Position numbers and translations under genes: made by a program
Notes under the pieces: model-generated
Databases searched by the model: none
Told to the model about the DNA's origin: nothing
What the model saw: the letters and a program-made list of their open reading frames with translations, nothing else
From: Nonomuraea sp. SYSU D8015
Lineage (GTDB): Bacteria; Actinomycetota; Actinomycetes; Streptosporangiales; Streptosporangiaceae
Reading direction: 5' to 3'
DNA length: 64,000 nt
Assembly: GCF_008065375.1 (NCBI RefSeq)
Contig: NZ_VJYI01000006.1
Span: 248,001 to 312,000, forward strand
Shown here: positions 45,098-53,220 of the stretch, piece by piece
How positions within the stretch are numbered: position 1 is the stretch's first letter
Layout of the letters: every line of letters begins with the position of its first letter

Positions 45098-45109
45098 GCA
45101 CAATTGTGC
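45098..45109. promoter_or_regulatory. Perfect 12-base palindrome upstream of the ANL/STAND locus
   Basis: GCACAATTGTGC is an exact palindrome in an otherwise GC-rich leader, 38 bases before the ATG of the ANL-like gene. It is a candidate operator, possibly for the LuxR-type STAND regulator two genes on. Confidence 0.45.
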
Positions 45110-45146
45110 GCATGGCAATCGCGGGCGCGGTCCCTAGATTGTCGGC

Positions 45147-45890
45147 ATGACGTGGACAGAGCTGGTTATGGCGTCGGCGCCGACGAAGGGTGACCAGCCG
45201 GCGGTGAGCGACGTCAGGACCGGCGAGGTGTTGTCGTACTCCGCGTTCGTGCGGCGTGTCACGCGGGCCGCGGCGGGCCTGCGCCGCCAGGGGCTGCGCC
45301 AGGGCGACCACGTGATCGTCGACGTTCCGCTCGGCGCGTCGCTGCCCGTGGCGGTCCACTGCGTGGCCTGGGCCGGCGGGATCGCGGTGCTCGGGTCCGC
45401 GGGCCGGGCCCGCATGATGATCACCCAGCGCTCCTACGACCCGGCCGCCGTGAAGGCCGATCAGGTCTTCTCCTTCCGGCCGGCGCCGGGCACCAGGCCC
45501 TTCGGCGAGCTGCTGGCCAACGGCTCCGTCGAGTTCGGCCCGCTGGCCGGGCCGGCGATCACGCTCGACGGCCTGCGCATGTTCGACCACATCGAGCTGG
45601 CCGGCGACCTGCGCAGGCTGGCGGCGCGCCTGGTGGTCGCCAAGGACGACGTCGTGATCAGTGCGGTGAGCGAGCCGTTCAGGGGCCTGCGGGTGATGGA
45701 CCTGGCGATGATGTCCGGCGCCCACGTCGTGGTCGCGCACGGGCCGAGTCTGGTCGGCTGCCGGGTGCTGGCCAAGGAGCGCCGGGCAACCATGGTGGTG
45801 GCCCCCTACGACCTGGCCAGACGGCTGCTCGGCGATCCGATCCTGCGCGTCGTGGACGAGAGGGCGGTCGTGAGCTCGCTCGGGTTGTGA
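45147..45890 (+). CDS. Truncated ANL-superfamily (AMP-binding-like) protein, 247 residues
   Basis: The 247-residue protein resembles the N-terminal half of adenylate-forming enzymes: LSYSAFVRRVTRAAAGLRRQGLRQGDHVIV and the later FRGLRVMDLAMMSGAHVVVAHGPS, then KERRATMVVAPYDLARRLL. The P-loop motif (YTSGTTGxPKG) and everything after about residue 250 of the normal 500-residue enzyme are missing, so it should not adenylate a substrate. It is followed 83 bases later by a STAND/LuxR regulator, and a shorter relative precedes a second STAND protein, which suggests a conserved accessory role. Confidence 0.7.
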   Translation: MTWTELVMASAPTKGDQPAVSDVRTGEVLSYSAFVRRVTRAAAGLRRQGLRQGDHVIVDVPLGASLPVAVHCVAWAGGIAVLGSAGRARMMITQRSYDPAAVKADQVFSFRPAPGTRPFGELLANGSVEFGPLAGPAITLDGLRMFDHIELAGDLRRLAARLVVAKDDVVISAVSEPFRGLRVMDLAMMSGAHVVVAHGPSLVGCRVLAKERRATMVVAPYDLARRLLGDPILRVVDERAVVSSLGL

Positions 45891-45973
45891 AGGTCTCTTC
45901 CTGACGGAATCAGGGCTCGGAAAAGTGCGACACTGTGGGAGAGTGTGATCCTTCCGCGACGCAGGGTGACCAC

Positions 45974-48394
45974 ATGCCAGAGCCCCCCAGGCACAACCTT
46001 CCAGCAGAGCCCAACCGGTTCGTGGGTCGCGAACGCGATCTCGACGATCTGCGCGGGCTGTTCGGCCAGACGCGCGTCGTGACCCTGTGCGGGGTCGGCG
46101 GCATCGGCAAGACGCGGCTGGCCCTGAGGTTGGCCGCGGGGCTGGTGCCCGCCTATCCCGACGGGGTCTGGCTGATCGAGCTGGCCAGGCTCAGCCGGGC
46201 GGAGCTGGTCGTGCCGGAGCTGGCCCGCGTGCTGCGCGTGGGCGAGGAGCCCAACCGGCCGCTGTTCGACACCGTGGCGGCCAGGCTGCGTGACCTGCGC
46301 TGCCTGCTGCTGCTCGACAACTGCGAGCATCTGGTCGACACCTGTGCCGAGGTGACGGCCGGGCTGGTGGCCGCCTGCCCGCGGCTGAGCGTCCTGGTCA
46401 CCAGCAGGGAGCCGCTGCGCATCGCCAGCGAGCTGATCTGGCGGGTTCCGCCGCTCGACCTGCCGGATTCGGAGGGCGCCGACGCGGAGTCCGTGCAGCT
46501 GTTCTTGGACCGTGCCAAGGCCGTCGGCACCCGGCTGGGGCCCGGCAGCCTGCCCGACGTCGTACGCCTGTGCCGGGCGCTCGACGGGCTGCCGCTGGCG
46601 CTGGAGCTGGCGGCGGCGCGTACGAGCCTGCTCAGCCCCGGACAGATCGCCGACCGCATCGACGACCGTTTCTCGCTGCTCACCACGGGCGGCCGCACCG
46701 CCCCCGCGCGGCAGCGCACGCTGCTGGCGGCCGTCGACTGGAGCTACGACCTGCTCTCGGCCAAGGAGCAGGTGTTGCTGCGGCGGCTGTCGGTGTTCGC
46801 CGGCGGCTTCGACCTCGACCTGGCCGAGCAGGTGTGCGCCGAGCGGCCCATCTCGCGGGCGGAGATCCTCGACCTGCTGGGCGGCCTGGTCGACAAGTCG
46901 CTGGTGTCGTGCGACGAGAGCCGCACCCGCTACCGGCTGCTGGAGACCATCAGGCGCTACTCGGTCGAGCGCCTGGAGCAGGCCGGCGAGCGCGAGGTCC
47001 TGCGCGAGCGGCACCTCAAGGTGCTCTGCGAGCTGCAGGAGCGCCATTTCGCGACGGAGATGGTCGAGCCAGGCGTGCCGTGGCAGGAACGCCTGCGCGC
47101 CCTGACCGCGAGCAGGATCCTGCTCGACGACCAGCGGTTGGCGCTCGACTGGGCCGCCGAGTCCGGCAACGTGCCGCTGGGCCTGCGGCTCTGCACCACC
47201 AGCACGGGCCTGCTGCCGGTCGGCGGCAATCCGGCGGAGATCGTGGGCTGGATCGAGCGGCTGCTCGCGCTCGACGTGTCCGGCGTGACCGGCGAGCAGA
47301 TCGCGCACGTCAAGTCCTTCCTCGCCTACGGCCTGGAGTCGCGGGACGAGCTGGGCCGTTCGCTGGAGGTGGCGCGGGAGAGCCTGGCGGGCATGTCGCC
47401 GGACAACGTGTTCGGGCGCTGCGTCACCCACAGTCTCCTCGTCGTGGTGCTGCTGCGCATGGGCCGCGCGGACGAGGCGCTGCACCACGCGGAGGAGGGC
47501 CTGGCCGTCGCCATCCGCTCCGGCGACACCTGGAACCAGGCGGCGGGCCTGGCCGGGCTGTCGGCGGTGGCGCTCATGCGCGGCCGGTTGCGCGAGGCGC
47601 AGCGGCACGGCGAGGAGGCGCTGGCCCGGGCCCGCGAGCACGGCCACCGCTGGATCATGGCGAGGACCGCGACCCAGCTCGGCGCCGTGGCCGAGGCCCG
47701 CGGCGACCTGGTCACGGCCAGGGGCCAGTACGACCTGGCCGTCCCGTGGCTGCGCGAGCTGGCCAACGACGCCGACCTGGCGCGCTGCCTGGCCAGGAGC
47801 GGCCGGGTCGCGGCCATGCTGCACGAGTTCGGCACCGCCAGGGAGCGGCTGGCCGCGAGCCTGGCGCTGAGCAGGGAGACCGGGCAGCGCCAGGGTGTGG
47901 CCCGCTGCCTGGTGGGGCTCTCGGTGCTGGCCGAGCACGAGGGCGACCTGGAGGGCGCCGTGCTGGCCGCCGCGGCGGCGGCCACGCTCCGCGAGTCGAT
48001 CGGGCAACACTCCGCCACGACCAGGATGGAGGAGCTGCTCGCCAGGGCCCGCGCCAAGCTGGGCGACGGCCGCACCACGTCCCTGTGGTCGCGGGGCCGG
48101 GCGATGAGCCCCGACGACGCGGCCCGTCACGTGCTGGAGGGCGAGCGGGCGGCGCCGGGAGGGCCGCCCGCGGTCGCCGAGCCCGTCAGGCGCTCGCTCC
48201 TCACCGCCCGCGAGCAGGAGATCGCCCATCTGCTCACGCGGGGGTTGTCCAACCGGGCCATCGCGGAGGAACTGGTCATCAGCCCGGCCACGGTCGCGCG
48301 GCACATCGCCAACATCATGGAGAAACTGGGCTACACCTCCCGCGCGCAGATCGCGGTGTGGGCAGCCGAACACCCTTCGGACTCTTCTGCATAG
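45974..48394 (+). CDS. STAND ATPase with C-terminal LuxR DNA-binding domain
   Basis: The 806-residue protein starts HNLPAEPNRFVGRERDLDDL and has Walker A GVGGIGKT (40-47), Walker B LLLLDNCEH, the NB-ARC-type winged-helix region (LSVFAGGFDLDLAEQVC), TPR-like repeats (about 430-710) and a LuxR helix-turn-helix (LTAREQEIAHLLTRGLSNRA ... SPATVARHIANIMEKLG). It should oligomerise on ligand and ATP binding and activate transcription. The ATG at 45974 follows AGGGTGACC. It begins a two-fold repeated locus. Confidence 0.88.
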   Translation: MPEPPRHNLPAEPNRFVGRERDLDDLRGLFGQTRVVTLCGVGGIGKTRLALRLAAGLVPAYPDGVWLIELARLSRAELVVPELARVLRVGEEPNRPLFDTVAARLRDLRCLLLLDNCEHLVDTCAEVTAGLVAACPRLSVLVTSREPLRIASELIWRVPPLDLPDSEGADAESVQLFLDRAKAVGTRLGPGSLPDVVRLCRALDGLPLALELAAARTSLLSPGQIADRIDDRFSLLTTGGRTAPARQRTLLAAVDWSYDLLSAKEQVLLRRLSVFAGGFDLDLAEQVCAERPISRAEILDLLGGLVDKSLVSCDESRTRYRLLETIRRYSVERLEQAGEREVLRERHLKVLCELQERHFATEMVEPGVPWQERLRALTASRILLDDQRLALDWAAESGNVPLGLRLCTTSTGLLPVGGNPAEIVGWIERLLALDVSGVTGEQIAHVKSFLAYGLESRDELGRSLEVARESLAGMSPDNVFGRCVTHSLLVVVLLRMGRADEALHHAEEGLAVAIRSGDTWNQAAGLAGLSAVALMRGRLREAQRHGEEALARAREHGHRWIMARTATQLGAVAEARGDLVTARGQYDLAVPWLRELANDADLARCLARSGRVAAMLHEFGTARERLAASLALSRETGQRQGVARCLVGLSVLAEHEGDLEGAVLAAAAAATLRESIGQHSATTRMEELLARARAKLGDGRTTSLWSRGRAMSPDDAARHVLEGERAAPGGPPAVAEPVRRSLLTAREQEIAHLLTRGLSNRAIAEELVISPATVARHIANIMEKLGYTSRAQIAVWAAEHPSDSSA

Positions 48395-48414
48395 GGATCT
48401 GCATATTCCGCCCC

Positions 48415-48816
48415 ATGTACGTACGAGACGCCCTCCCTACGGTGGTCAGCATGGATGAGCGCATCGTCATCGTCGACTCGGGCACGGGCCTGAAGCTCAC
48501 CGAGGAGCAGCTGGACGAGAGGTCCGCCATCGCGATCGTCCAGTTGCGGCGCCGTGGGGTGCGGTCGGGCGACACCGTGCTCATCTGCCTGCCCGTCGGT
48601 CCCGACCTGCTGGTGGCGACCGACGCGGTGATCGCCGCGGGCGGCGTGGCCTGGCCGGTGTCCGCCGACCTCGACGCGGACGCGCTCAGGGAACGCATCA
48701 GGGACAGCGGCGCCCGCGTGCTGATCTCCGACCTGCCGCGGGCGCTGGAGGCGGCGGAGGAGTCGCGGGTGCGGATCGTCATGAGCGTCGCGGACCTGTG
48801 CGCCCTCTCCACATGA
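48415..48816 (+). CDS. Short ANL N-terminal fragment protein, 133 residues
   Basis: From the ATG at 48415 the product carries only the first part of an adenylate-forming fold: LTEEQLDERSAIAIVQLRRR, GVRSGDTVLICLPVGPDLLV, AVIAAGGVAWPVSADL. It ends at about one quarter of a normal enzyme. Its stop codon overlaps the ATG of the second STAND gene (ATGA), which shows coupled translation. It is a shorter relative of the 247-residue protein, so the pair looks like a degenerate duplicate. Confidence 0.65.
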   Translation: MYVRDALPTVVSMDERIVIVDSGTGLKLTEEQLDERSAIAIVQLRRRGVRSGDTVLICLPVGPDLLVATDAVIAAGGVAWPVSADLDADALRERIRDSGARVLISDLPRALEAAEESRVRIVMSVADLCALST

Positions 48817-50615
48817 TCGCGCATGCCCCCCACAACCTCCCCGCCGAGCCCGACCGGTTCGTCGGACGCGCGCTCGACGTGGCCGCCTTGAGCGCGCTCC
48901 TCAGGCAAGAACGGGTGATCACGCTGATCGGGGCGGCCGGCATCGGCAAGACCCGCCTGGCGCTCCGCGTGGCGGCGCGGGCGGCGGCGTGGTTCCCCGA
49001 CGGGGTGTGGCTGGTCGAGGCGGCCCGCGTCCGCGACCCCGGGCCGGCCGTCACCGAGCCGGCCGAGGCGCTCGGCGTCCGGGACGAGCGCGCCGGGCGG
49101 CTGTTCGACAGCCTGCGTGAGGCCAGGGCGCTGGTCGTGCTGGACGGCTGCGATCACGGCCGTGAGCGTTGCGCCTCGCTGGTCGCCGAGCTCGTCGCCG
49201 GCTGCCCCGGACCGCGGTTCCTGCTCACCTGCCGTGAGCCTCTGTGCGTCCCCGGCGAGCTGGTGTGGCGGGTTCCGCCGCTCGACCTGCCCGACGACGA
49301 CCGCCCCGACGCGGAGTCCGTGCAGCTCTTCGCCGAGCGGGCGGCGGCGGCCGGCGCCCGTGGCGTGTCCTCGGGCATGGCCGACGTGGCGCGCGTGTGC
49401 CAGGTGCTCGACGGCCTGCCGCTGGCGCTGGAGCTGGCAGCCGCCCGCACCGCCCTGCTGAGCCCGGGCCGCATCGCCGACCGGCTCGGCCTGCTCGTCA
49501 GGCGCGACCGCCGCTCCCTCCCGCACCGGCAGCGCGTCCTCCTGCTCGCCGTCGAGTGGAGTCACGACCTGCTCCAGCCGAAAGAGCGGGTGCTGCTGCG
49601 CCGGTTGTCGGTGTTCGCGGGCGGCTTCGACCTCGGCCTGGCCGAGCGGGTCTGCGCCGACGGCGGCATCCTGCGCGAGGCCGAGGTGCCCGGCCTGCTC
49701 ACCGGCCTGCTGGACGCGTCGCTGGTGCGCCGCCACGCCGCCGGCGGCCGCTACCGGCTGCCCGAGACCATCAGGTGCTACGCCGCAGAGCGGCTGGCCG
49801 AGGCCGGCGAGGACGCCTGCCTGCGCGACCGCCACCTGGAGGCGGTCTGCGAGGAGATGGAGCGCTGCCACGAGGCGGGCCGGCCGGGCCGCCGGACGCC
49901 GTGGAGCGAGCGCCTCCCGCACTTCGTCAGGGCCCGCGGGCTGCTCGACGACTGCCGGATCGCCGTCGACTGGGCCGTGGAGTCCGGCGCCCCGGCGCTC
50001 GGCCTGCGCCTGGCCCGCGCGGTCCTGGCCGTGCGCGGCCAGCCGGCCGAGAGCGTCGGCTGGCACGAGCGGCTGCTCGCGCTGGACCTGACCGGCGTGC
50101 CCGCGGACCTGGTCGCGGCGGGTGAGGTCGGGCTGGCGTACGGGCTGGTGCTCGGCGGCGAGCCGGCCGCCGCCGAAGAGCTCGTCGTGCGGGCCGTCGA
50201 GGAGCAGAAGCGGCACCCGTACACGCATTGGACGGGCGTCACGTACGGCGTCGCCCTGACGGTGCTCCTCCGCACCGGGCAGAGTGAGCGCGCGCTGCGC
50301 TGCATGGAGGAGCTGGAGGCGGCGGCGACCGCCCACGGCGACGTGGCCGGGCTGGCCACCGTCAGGATCGCGCAGCTCGAGCTGGCGCTCTCCAAGGGGC
50401 AGCTGCGGTACGCGCGGCGGCGCGGCGCGGAGGCGCTCGCCCTGGCCAGGGAGTCCGGTCACTGCCGGACGCTCGCCAGGGCGCTGACCCGCCTGGGCGC
50501 GGTGGCCGAGGCCGCAGGCGACCTGGACGGCGCGGCGCTGGCCGCCGCCGCGGGCACCGCCCTGCGCCGGTCGGAGGAGGCGGCCCTGCGGGTGCTCGAC
50601 GGCGAGCGAGCTTAA
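48813..50615 (+). CDS. STAND ATPase lacking the LuxR domain
   Basis: The 600-residue protein closely resembles the first STAND protein: HNLPAEPDRFVGRALDVAAL, Walker A GAAGIGKT (40-47), LDLPDDDRPDAESVQLF, LSVFAGGFDLGLAERVC. It ends after the TPR-like region (... RSEEAALRVLDGERA) with no helix-turn-helix. Walker B is altered (LVVLDGCDH, Asn to Gly). Its TAA lies in the centre of the palindrome CGAGC-TTAA-GCTCG. It may modulate the first STAND protein rather than bind DNA. Confidence 0.85.
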   Translation: MIAHAPHNLPAEPDRFVGRALDVAALSALLRQERVITLIGAAGIGKTRLALRVAARAAAWFPDGVWLVEAARVRDPGPAVTEPAEALGVRDERAGRLFDSLREARALVVLDGCDHGRERCASLVAELVAGCPGPRFLLTCREPLCVPGELVWRVPPLDLPDDDRPDAESVQLFAERAAAAGARGVSSGMADVARVCQVLDGLPLALELAAARTALLSPGRIADRLGLLVRRDRRSLPHRQRVLLLAVEWSHDLLQPKERVLLRRLSVFAGGFDLGLAERVCADGGILREAEVPGLLTGLLDASLVRRHAAGGRYRLPETIRCYAAERLAEAGEDACLRDRHLEAVCEEMERCHEAGRPGRRTPWSERLPHFVRARGLLDDCRIAVDWAVESGAPALGLRLARAVLAVRGQPAESVGWHERLLALDLTGVPADLVAAGEVGLAYGLVLGGEPAAAEELVVRAVEEQKRHPYTHWTGVTYGVALTVLLRTGQSERALRCMEELEAAATAHGDVAGLATVRIAQLELALSKGQLRYARRRGAEALALARESGHCRTLARALTRLGAVAEAAGDLDGAALAAAAGTALRRSEEAALRVLDGERA

Positions 50616-50625
50616 GCTCGTATTC

Positions 50626-51486
50626 ATGCCTCTCGCGCGCCATTTCCCCGTCATGCTCAGGACCGAGGACGGGGTTCGCCTCGACGCCGCCCACACCCCC
50701 TTCGCGCGCACGCGAGGGAGCGCCGACGCCTGGAGGAGGAGCGCCGGGAGCGCGACCAGAGCGACGGGGGAAGGCGGCGGCATCGAGGCGACCGAGCCCG
50801 CCTCACGGAGTGAGGCCATGGACGTCGGGATCGTGGTGGCGCACGGTTTCACCGGATCGTGGCGGGAACGCCCGGCACGCCGCATCGTGCACGTGCTGAG
50901 CCGATACGGCGGCGTGGTCGCCTTCGACTTCCGCGGCCACGGCCGCTCCGGCGGCGAGACGACCGTCGGCGACCTGGAGATCCTCGACGTGGAGGCGGCC
51001 GTCAGGCACGCCCGCGTGGTGGGCTACCGGAAGATCGCGGTGGTGGGGTTCTCCATGGGCGCGGCGGTGGCCGTACGGCACGCGGGGTTGCGCGGCGGGG
51101 TGGACGCGGTGGCGGCGGTGAGCGGTCCGGCCCGCTGGTACTACCGGGGCACCAAGCCTATGCGCCAGGTCCACTGGGCGATCGAGCAGCCGTTCGGCCG
51201 CTGGGCGGCCCGGGTGGCCAAGCGCACCAGGATCGCCCGCGGCCGGTGGGACCCGATCCCGATGCCGCCCCACGAGGCCGCCGCCCTCATCTCACCGACG
51301 CCGCTGCTGATCGTCCACGGGGATGCCGACACGTTCTTCCCGCTGGAGCACGCACACCAGCTGTACGCCGGCGCGCGCGAGCCCAAGGAGCTGTGGATCG
51401 AGCCCGGATACGGTCACGCCGAATCCGCCGCGACGCCCGAACTCATCCGGCGAATCGGTAAATGGATCTCGTCGAACCTTTCGTGA
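50626..51486 (+). CDS. Alpha/beta hydrolase
   Basis: The 286-residue protein has HGFTGS (oxyanion region), FDFRGHGRSGG, the nucleophile elbow GFSMGAAVAV (Ser), DADTFFPLEHA (acid) and GYGHAESA (His), a complete hydrolase triad. A poorly conserved low-complexity stretch (about 28-62) after the N terminus may be a linker or a start misplaced upstream. It follows the second STAND gene by 10 bases in the same direction and may be cotranscribed with it. The substrate is unknown. Confidence 0.85.
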   Translation: MPLARHFPVMLRTEDGVRLDAAHTPFARTRGSADAWRRSAGSATRATGEGGGIEATEPASRSEAMDVGIVVAHGFTGSWRERPARRIVHVLSRYGGVVAFDFRGHGRSGGETTVGDLEILDVEAAVRHARVVGYRKIAVVGFSMGAAVAVRHAGLRGGVDAVAAVSGPARWYYRGTKPMRQVHWAIEQPFGRWAARVAKRTRIARGRWDPIPMPPHEAAALISPTPLLIVHGDADTFFPLEHAHQLYAGAREPKELWIEPGYGHAESAATPELIRRIGKWISSNLS

Positions 51487-51610
51487 GTAAAACACGTCTA
51501 CCTAGGACGGATGGAAGAAAACCGCCGGGAGAAAGCCCCTGAGGATGAAAACCGCCGATGCGGCGGGCGTGGGACATACTTCAGGTGTCAGGCGGTGTCT
51601 ACCCCATGTA

Positions 51611-51658
51611 GCGAGGTGTGCACCTAGCGTCGCGGGGGCGCGCTGGGTGCACACTCGC
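51611..51658. terminator. Long hairpin between convergent hydrolase and aldehyde dehydrogenase genes
   Basis: GCGAGGTGTGCACCTAGCG (51611-51629) pairs with CGCTGGGTGCACACTCGC (51641-51658) with one bulge and one mismatch/wobble, giving about 17 pairs. It lies 8 bases past the dehydrogenase stop on the minus strand. There is no U-tract. Confidence 0.65.
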
Positions 51659-51666
51659 ATGTCGGC

Positions 51667-53100
51667 TCAGCCCAGCCGGGCGATCGACTTGTATTCGAGG
51701 TAGCCCTGCAGGCCTTCGGGGCCGAGCTCGCGGCCGATGCCGCTGGCCTTGAAGCCGCCGAAGGGCGAGTTCGTCTCCAGCATGAAGCAGTTGACGCCGT
51801 ACGTGCCGGCGCGCACCTGGCGGGCCACCTCCATGCCGTGCTCGGTGTCGCTCGTCCACACCGTGCCGGCCAGGCCGTAGTCGCTGTCGTTGGCGATCCT
51901 GACGGCGTCCGCCTCGTCCTCGTACGGGATCACGACCAGGACGGGGCCGAAGATCTCCTCGCGGGCGATGCGCATGTCGTTGGAGACGCCGGCGAAGACG
52001 GTGGGGGAGACGTACCAGCCCCGGTCGTACGGCCGGTTGAGTCCGCCCACCACGACCTTGGCGCCCTCGTCCATGCCGATCTTGATGTAGCCCTCGACGC
52101 GGTCCTGCTGCCGCTTGGCCACGAGCGGGCCGATGCCGGTCGCCGGGTCGGCCGGGTCGCCGACGGGCTGGGAGCCCACCATGTCGGCCACGGCCTCGAC
52201 GACCTCGTCGTAGCGGTTGCGGGAGGCCAGGATGCGGGTCTGCGCCACGCACGCCTGCCCGTTGTTCATGAGGGAGGCCATCGACAGGAAGCCCATGGTG
52301 CCGGCGAGGTCGGCGTCGTCGAGGATGATCGCCGCGGACTTGCCGCCCAGCTCCAGGCTGACCCGCTTGAGCTGCTCGCCGCAGATGGCCCCGATGCGCC
52401 GGCCGGCGGCGGTGGAGCCGGTGAAGGCCACCTTGTCCACGCCGGCGTGCGAGATCAGGTGCTCGCCGACCTCGCGGCCCGCGGGCACGACGTTGAACAC
52501 CCCGGCGGGCACGCCCGCCTCGGCCGCCCACTCGGCCAGCAGGAACGCGTCCAGCGGCGTCTCCGGCGCCGGCTTGAGCACGATCGTGCAGCCGGCCAGC
52601 AGCGCGGGCGCCACCTTCGTCATGGTGACGAACTGCGGGACGTTCCACGGCACCACGGCCGCGACCACGCCCACGGGCTCACGCCGCACCGTGACCGGGC
52701 CGAACAGGCCGGGCCGCTGCTCCTCCTGCTCGTACGTCTTGCCGAGCTCGGCGTAGTACTGCAGCATGCCGAGCGGCTGCGGCGCCTGGGCCAGGTTCGA
52801 GAACGTGATCGGCGAGCCCATCTCCTCCGTGATGAGCTGGGCCATCTCGCCCTGCCGCTCGTTGTAGATCGCGGCCAGCCTGCCGATCACCTCGGCCCGC
52901 TCGGCGAACGTCATCCGCGGCCAGGGCCCGTGGTCGAACGCCTCGCGGGCGGCCGCCACCGCGCGCTCCATGTCCGCGGCCGTGCCGTCGGGCACCCGGC
53001 CGACGAGCTCCTCGGTGTGCGGCGAGATGACGTCGATGGTGGCCGTGTCCGCTGGGGCCACCCATTCGCCCCCGATGAACAGCGTGTCGTGCTGGCGCAT
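51667..53100 (-). CDS. NAD(P)+-dependent aldehyde dehydrogenase
   Basis: The 477-residue enzyme oxidises an aldehyde to an acid. Visible motifs are the catalytic Cys in NNGQACVAQTRI, the general base Glu in LELGGKSA, VVPWNVPQ and the coenzyme motif FTGSTAAGRRIG. EIFGPVLVVI and NSPFGGFKASGIGRELG are typical of the broad class. No pathway genes are adjacent, so the substrate is not known. The ATG at 53098-53100 gives MRQHDTLFIGGEWV. Confidence 0.92.
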   Translation of the reverse strand: MRQHDTLFIGGEWVAPADTATIDVISPHTEELVGRVPDGTAADMERAVAAAREAFDHGPWPRMTFAERAEVIGRLAAIYNERQGEMAQLITEEMGSPITFSNLAQAPQPLGMLQYYAELGKTYEQEEQRPGLFGPVTVRREPVGVVAAVVPWNVPQFVTMTKVAPALLAGCTIVLKPAPETPLDAFLLAEWAAEAGVPAGVFNVVPAGREVGEHLISHAGVDKVAFTGSTAAGRRIGAICGEQLKRVSLELGGKSAAIILDDADLAGTMGFLSMASLMNNGQACVAQTRILASRNRYDEVVEAVADMVGSQPVGDPADPATGIGPLVAKRQQDRVEGYIKIGMDEGAKVVVGGLNRPYDRGWYVSPTVFAGVSNDMRIAREEIFGPVLVVIPYEDEADAVRIANDSDYGLAGTVWTSDTEHGMEVARQVRAGTYGVNCFMLETNSPFGGFKASGIGRELGPEGLQGYLEYKSIARLG

Positions 53101-53180
53101 GTCGTGACCTCCCGGCCGAACGCTTGCTTGCTAACGGTACGCCTCAAGGCGACCGAACCATGTTCTGTCCAGACACGCAA

Positions 53181-53212
53181 GAGGGGCGCGACGCCACGGC
53201 GCCGCGCCCCTC
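53181..53212 (-). terminator. Hairpin after the M14 carboxypeptidase gene
   Basis: GAGGGGCGCG (53181-53190) pairs perfectly with CGCGCCCCTC (53203-53212), loop of 12. It lies 8 bases after the carboxypeptidase stop on the minus strand. Confidence 0.65.
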
Positions 53213-53220
53213 CGAAGGCC

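Larger units (their letters stand above)
44838..45146. other. 309-base divergent interval between typA and the ANL-like gene
   Basis: No gene is seen. The interval holds two direct repeats of about 44 bases (44996-45038 and 45044-45087) and a perfect 12-base palindrome, GCACAATTGTGC (45098-45109), 38 bases before the ANL-like gene. Promoters of both divergent genes must lie here. Confidence 0.6.

Noticed and set aside
46570..48414. Upstream extension of the 133-residue ANL fragment frame
   Set aside because: It lies in another frame of the first STAND gene and is Gly/Arg-rich shadow; the ATG at 48415 gives the recognisable ANL start.
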